A program made the position numbers and the translations under genes. Below are positions 5,560 through 8,132 of a DNA stretch of 8,132 bases, in pieces. Source of the DNA: Dehalococcoidia bacterium (GTDB lineage Bacteria; Chloroflexota; Dehalococcoidia; GIF9; AB-539-J10); the NCBI GenBank assembly GCA_030626915.1, contig DAOUTC010000052.1, forward strand, positions 1 through 8,132, given 5' to 3'. The notes beneath the pieces are model-generated. The model did no database searches. It saw only the letters and a list, made by a program, of their open reading frames with translations, and had not been told where the DNA came from. Each line of letters opens with the position of its first letter. Within the stretch, counting starts at the first letter, position 1.

Positions 5560-6402
5560 TCAAATGAAGCCAGAAATTAGCTGTTCTAGGTTTTTATTGG
5601 CGCTTTGCGGTGGATAATATTTTAGAATCGCATGATATTTTGGGTCTGGTCCTACTACGTTCATGGTGCTGGTTACTGCCTTTCCTACAGTCACCTTGTC
5701 CACACATAATTGCTTTATTAAATAGGGAGTAGCTTTGTCTACGTAATCCAAGTCAACCGTGCCATCCCAGGCGAGATAAGCTGAAGCGCCTTTAGCAATA
5801 AAAGCTTGTGCCAGGTCTTCCAGATAAAGACAGGAGCAGCCCATCATTATAATAACTGCATGGTCAAATTCTCCTTCCATGCTCTGGATGACGAACTCAT
5901 CTCCTATGCCAAAAACCCAGGGATAATTTTCCGCAATTCTTGCCTTCGCTAGTTGGTCAGACAGTTGCTCAGAAATATGCCTTGTTTCACTATAAGGCTC
6001 ATTGGTAAAGAGACAGGTTCTTTCAATTGCCTCCCCCTTGCTACCCAACAAGCCAGAATGTGCACGGAAGATGATTAACTCATACCCATAGCCTGGCAGT
6101 CGACGATAAAGGTCAACGGTAACCTCATCACCCTGGTAAGTATCAACTTCAAAACCATAATCCTCAAGCTCTTGAGTCACCTGGATAATAAAGTCCTCAT
6201 TTGGCTGAAGGCTGTAAAGCTGGTCAACAATGGCTGCTTTGAGCTCGCCAGGCTGGCTCAAGCTAGCCGGCTTGCTTACCGGACAGGTGCGGACAAAGGC
6301 AACGATAGCAACAATCCCCAGGGTGATAGCCAGCCAGACAAACCAAGGGAAACCCCTCTTACGGGGCTTGCCTTTGGTCTTCTTAGCCTTTGGTTTAGTC
6401 AA
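5560..6402 (-). CDS. Membrane-anchored caspase-fold (clan CD-like) putative protease
   Basis: This 280-residue protein has a Lys/Arg-rich start (residues 1-17), one membrane segment at about 18-37 (FPWFVWLAITLGIVAIVAFV), and then a globular domain that should lie outside the cytoplasm. The domain has the order expected of caspase-like folds: LKAAIVDQL (54-62), a helix ending in ELEDYGFEVDTY (78-89), strand YELIIFRAHSG with candidate catalytic His115, then HAVIIMMGCSCL with candidate Cys189 or Cys191. AFIAKGASAYLAWDG (200-214) resembles the segment after the catalytic Cys in gingipain/caspase-like bacterial proteins. No name from a specific family is secure. The start is TTG at 6402, the only canonical start, with an in-frame TAA two codons upstream and a poor Shine-Dalgarno. 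It lies 85 nt below an aspartic protease gene, probably in the same transcript. The substrate is unknown. Confidence 0.7.
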   Translation of the reverse strand: MTKPKAKKTKGKPRKRGFPWFVWLAITLGIVAIVAFVRTCPVSKPASLSQPGELKAAIVDQLYSLQPNEDFIIQVTQELEDYGFEVDTYQGDEVTVDLYRRLPGYGYELIIFRAHSGLLGSKGEAIERTCLFTNEPYSETRHISEQLSDQLAKARIAENYPWVFGIGDEFVIQSMEGEFDHAVIIMMGCSCLYLEDLAQAFIAKGASAYLAWDGTVDLDYVDKATPYLIKQLCVDKVTVGKAVTSTMNVVGPDPKYHAILKYYPPQSANKNLEQLISGFI

Positions 6403-6487
6403 TGTTTAACTTTTTTCGTGTTGCTGGTGGGGTTCAAGCTATCAGACTCAGAAAAGTCTCCTCTGCCCAGCCTGACCAATTACTTCC

Positions 6488-6859
6488 CTAATATTCAGTG
6501 AACTCCCTTTTTCTGAGGCCTGAAAGGTCCAGTTCGCCTGTTCGGGGGTCTAACTTGATATACCATTCCTCCATTGTCAGAGCTCCCACCATGGCATCCA
6601 GAGGTCCGTGTTCAGTCTCGCCAAGCTCCTCAATGATGTAAGCAGTCATATCGAACTGCAGGCCATCAATAGTGGCGGTGAGGTCACAACGCTCATCCAA
6701 TTGATGAACCCCTCCACCCAAGCCTACTGTGATCGGCTTTACCTTACGAGCGGTTGGTGGACGGAATTCAGCCTTAATGTAGGAACGAAGAGAACCGCTA
6801 TCGAAGAGTGCTCTTAAAGCTCTTCCACCTACTTCGATCTCCTTAACGATTCTAGCCAT
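6488..6859 (-). CDS. Retropepsin-like (clan AA) aspartic protease domain protein
   Basis: This 123-residue single-domain protein carries the half-site of retroviral-type aspartic proteases. ALFDSGSLRSYI at 17-28 contains D20-S21-G22, with Ser in place of the more usual Thr (DTG). The second landmark, LDAMVGALTMEEWYIKLDP at 87-105, followed by RTGEL, matches the (I/V)G-x-x-x-(L/M)...DP pattern of the C-terminal half. Such proteins act as homodimers with one Asp from each subunit. There is no signal peptide, so it is probably cytoplasmic. The ATG at 6859 has GGAAGG about 6 nt upstream and a promoter at 6886-6914. It appears to be co-transcribed with the caspase-like gene. Proteolytic activity is inferred, not shown. 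Confidence 0.8.
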   Translation of the reverse strand: MARIVKEIEVGGRALRALFDSGSLRSYIKAEFRPPTARKVKPITVGLGGGVHQLDERCDLTATIDGLQFDMTAYIIEELGETEHGPLDAMVGALTMEEWYIKLDPRTGELDLSGLRKREFTEY

Positions 6860-6885
6860 TAACGACCTTCCGGTAATTTACCTAC

Positions 6886-6914
6886 ATTTTAGCTTGTTTC
6901 ACTACTTGCATCAA
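6886..6914 (-). promoter_or_regulatory. Promoter of the retropepsin / caspase-like unit
   Basis: On the minus strand TTGATG (6914-6909) is followed by a 17-nt spacer and TAAAAT (6891-6886, 5 of 6 consensus). The start would be near 6879, about 20 nt before the ATG, leaving the GGAAGG ribosome site in the leader. It lies just below a terminator, which supports an independent transcription unit. Confidence 0.6.
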
Positions 6915-6937
6915 TTGGGTAAGCCAGCACCTGCCTT

Positions 6938-6971
6938 AAAAAAAGAGGGCAAGCCATTAAAAAACTTGCCC
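6938..6971 (-). terminator. Rho-independent terminator below the second hic pair
   Basis: On the minus strand GGGCAAG (6971-6965), an 11-nt loop and CTTGCCC (6953-6947) form a perfect 7-bp stem. TCT and then a run of T follow (seven A on the plus strand at 6938-6944). It would end transcripts coming from the HicA/HicB pair at 7674-7220 before the protease promoter. Confidence 0.75.
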
Positions 6972-6986
6972 CCGCTTCGTCACATT

Positions 6987-7020
6987 CCTCTCCCTCGAAG
7001 GGAGAGGTTAGGTGAGGGTG
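6987..7020. repeat. Palindromic repeat CCTCTCCCT-CGA-AGGGAGAGG
   Basis: A perfect 9-bp inverted repeat (6987-6995 and 6999-7007) with a 3-nt loop, followed by TTAGGTGAGGGTGAA. This resembles a REP-like unit seen widely in bacterial intergenic DNA. It occurs once in the window and differs from the TCATTGCGAG family. Confidence 0.7.
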
Positions 7021-7042
7021 AATTCCCCCCTTGGCTTTAAGC

Positions 7043-7153
7043 TTAGCTCTCAGCCCTGCGGCGTCTCACAAATATGGTGGCACCAGCTATAATAGCTAGA
7101 AGCAAGGCGAACCAAGGTGCTAGAACGGCGATTTTATTTACAAGGTAAGCCTC
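7043..7153 (-). pseudogene. Remnant of a surface-protein C-terminal membrane anchor (copy 1)
   Basis: Read on the minus strand, this encodes EAYLVNKIAVLAPWFALL, then LAIIAGATIF and VRRRRAES, then TAA. That is an LAPW motif, one hydrophobic helix and an Arg4 tail. There is no start codon. An in-frame TGA lies just upstream (7156-7154). A PPVG stretch that should precede it is in another frame, so the copy has suffered an indel. By eye it is about three-quarters identical over about 100 bp to the anchor at 7778-7880. Positions 7154-7219 hold only possible decayed upstream sequence. Confidence 0.7.
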
Positions 7154-7219
7154 TCACATATTCCTACAGGAGGATAAGCAATCCCTGAAACAGAAAGAAG
7201 GCTTACGCAGTCAGCATTA

Positions 7220-7438
7220 TCAGACAGCCACCTTTACCTTACCATACATTGAGGATAGCTCAACCGGGATCTCCTGCCCATCCTCACGGAGGGCCAGGAT
7301 GTGGCTTTCTATGGCCTCCCTGGTATTTGCTAGAGCCTCGTCAAAGGTCTCACCCTGCGACCCGCAACCAGGTAAGGCAGGCACCTTAGTCCAATATCCG
7401 CCTTCCTCAGCTTCATAAACGATAATGGTATACTCCAT
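7220..7438 (-). CDS. hicB: HicB-family antitoxin, pair 2
   Basis: This small RNase H-fold antitoxin has EYTIIVYEAEEGGYWTKVPA, then LPGCGSQG, then a helix EALANTREAIESHILALRED and the terminal EIP...VKVAV strand. It would neutralise the HicA encoded just upstream. I place the start at the ATG at 7438, because GAGGGGGG lies about 5 nt upstream. An earlier in-frame ATG at 7453 overlaps the hicA stop (ATGA), would add five residues, and contains that same purine run. There is no DNA-binding extension. Its sequence is clearly diverged from pair 1, so the pairs are not a recent duplication. Confidence 0.9.
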   Translation of the reverse strand: MEYTIIVYEAEEGGYWTKVPALPGCGSQGETFDEALANTREAIESHILALREDGQEIPVELSSMYGKVKVAV

Positions 7439-7449
7439 AAAGACCCCCC

Positions 7450-7674
7450 TCATTTTAGCAACTTCAAGAATTCCTCTGTAGTTAAGCCGGCCTCATGAAT
7501 AGCATCTTTGAGACGACCAACTTTTACTTCACCCTTGCCGCGAAGAGTGATAATTCTGCCATTCGGCATTTTGATGTTAATGTGATCGCCTTTGCCAGAC
7601 TTGCGTACGCCTCCTGCTCTTTCCAATGCTTTGATTGCGTCTGCAGCCTTAATGCCTCTAAGCTCTGGGCTCAA
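7450..7674 (-). CDS. hicA: HicA-family toxin, pair 2
   Basis: This 74-residue protein fits the HicA fold: IKAADAIKALERAGGVRKSG at about 8-27, GDHINIKMPNG carrying the candidate catalytic His (GDH instead of GSH), a basic RGKGEVKVGRLKDAIHEAG stretch, and TTEEFLKLL at the end. It would act as a ribosome-independent mRNA endonuclease. Here the toxin comes first, the reverse of pair 1, and it overlaps the longer hicB reading frame by 4 nt. The only canonical start is TTG at 7674, with AGAAAGG about 11 nt upstream. The frame stays open further upstream without an ATG, GTG or TTG, so the N-terminus is slightly uncertain. Confidence 0.88.
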   Translation of the reverse strand: MSPELRGIKAADAIKALERAGGVRKSGKGDHINIKMPNGRIITLRGKGEVKVGRLKDAIHEAGLTTEEFLKLLK

Positions 7675-7707
7675 TCTTGCAACAACCTTTCTCTCAGTAA
7701 AATCAAT

Positions 7708-7732
7708 GCAGAGTAACTCCGCTCTTATTATG
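7708..7732 (-). promoter_or_regulatory. Possible -10 element and palindrome upstream of hicA pair 2
   Basis: On the minus strand CATAAT (7732-7727) could be a -10, but no good -35 is seen. Just below it, GCGGAG-TTA-CTCTGC (7722-7708) is a 6-bp inverted repeat with one mismatch that would cover the transcription start. It may be an operator or chance. Confidence 0.25.
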
Positions 7733-7777
7733 CCATAAATTTGAAGTAAAGTTCTAATGAGGGGCGATCTCCTAAAC

Positions 7778-8132
7778 TTAGCTCTGAGCCCTGCGGCGTC
7801 TCATGAGTATGGTAGCGCCAGCCATAATAGCTGCAAACAAGGCAAGCCAAGGAGCCAAAACCCAAAGCTTACTCACGGGATAAACTTCGCCACCTACGGG
7901 CGGGGGTGGAACTGCTTGTGACACAACTTCAACGTCCGCTTCGTAAGTGCATCAATTATTGCCTTCATCTATTTCCTCGATGGCTCTGCTTGAATCAGCC
8001 CACGCTGTTATCATATAAGTGCCAGGGGAAACTCCCGTTGTATCCCAGTAGAAGGTTACTTCCGTGGACCCGCCAGGTCCTACGGTGACCGTCTCTGTGC
8101 CTATCAGTATGTTGTCCCCATAGTAGCAGGTG
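7778..8132 (-). pseudogene. 3' end of a CARDB-type surface protein, cut by window edge, with in-frame TGA
   Basis: The frame is open from the window edge: CYYGDNILIGTETVTVGPGG, then STEVTFYWDTTGVSPGTYMI, then TAWADSSRAIEEIDEGNN. This is the second half of a CARDB-like (bacterial Ig-type adhesive) domain. A TGA at 7954-7952 interrupts it. Beyond the TGA the same frame continues with CTYEADVEVVSQAVPPPPVG, then VLAPWLALFAAIMAGATILM and RRRRAQS, ending at TAA (7780-7778). The Pro run is a typical linker, and the last part is a membrane helix plus Arg cluster, like the remnant at 7043-7153. The protein should be exported and membrane-anchored. With the TGA, the product would lose its anchor. A Trp codon (TGG) mutated to TGA is the simplest explanation. 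A sequencing error is possible. Confidence 0.75.

Noticed and set aside
5346..5567. Plus-strand reading frame of 73 codons
   Set aside because: It is made almost wholly of interspersed repeats and their translations (CHCERSVAIS type) and overlaps the end of the caspase-like gene; no protein family likeness.
7952..7954. TGA as a recoded Trp or Sec codon
   Set aside because: TGA ends several intact genes here (tilS, DUF2344, hicB pair 1) and Trp is encoded by TGG; no SECIS-like element was evident. A simple nonsense change is more likely.
7906..8088. Plus-strand 60-codon frame
   Set aside because: Antisense to the CARDB domain and linker, which make sense as protein on the minus strand.

Overview
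The window looks like chromosomal DNA from an uncultured bacterium. My best guess is the Chloroflexota, class Dehalococcoidia. This rests on moderate GC, on short interspersed repeats of the TCATTGCGAG...GCAATCTC and TCATTCTGAG...GAATCTC type, and on surface-protein C-termini with an LAPW motif, one membrane helix and an Arg cluster. It is a judgement from pattern memory, not a database result. Every gene I accept lies on the minus strand, so transcription runs from high to low coordinates. At least four genes start with TTG.

Region 1 (4591 down to 219) is a housekeeping-type operon. A strong sigma-70-like promoter (4563-4591) precedes a CNNM/CorC-like membrane protein with CBS domains, then a DUF2344 (radical-SAM-associated, TIGR03936-like) protein whose start overlaps it. 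Next come a possible 26-codon ORF that fits exactly between its neighbours, a histidine phosphatase, and tilS (tRNA-Ile lysidine synthetase). tilS carries three in-frame insertions of the interspersed repeat, and a fourth copy abuts its start codon.

Region 2 (about 5510 down to 4612) is a hicBA toxin-antitoxin pair. Clusters of the same repeats lie on both sides, and the outermost repeat on each side is an identical 24-bp hairpin unit.

Region 3 (6914 down to 5560) appears to be a two-gene protease unit with its own promoter: a small retropepsin-like aspartic protease, then a membrane-anchored protein with a caspase-fold (clan CD-like) His/Cys signature. A terminator at 6938-6971 separates it from region 4.

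Region 4 (8132 down to 7043) begins with the 3' end of a CARDB-type surface protein, cut by the window edge and interrupted by an in-frame TGA just before its anchor. Then comes a second HicA/HicB pair in the opposite gene order, and then a diverged, frame-disrupted second copy of the same anchor. The second toxin-antitoxin pair is therefore bracketed by two copies of a membrane-anchor module.

No tRNA, rRNA, CRISPR array or transposase gene was found. The most interesting points are the repeats absorbed into the TilS protein, the aspartic/caspase-like protease pair, and the two toxin-antitoxin pairs each bracketed by duplicated DNA.
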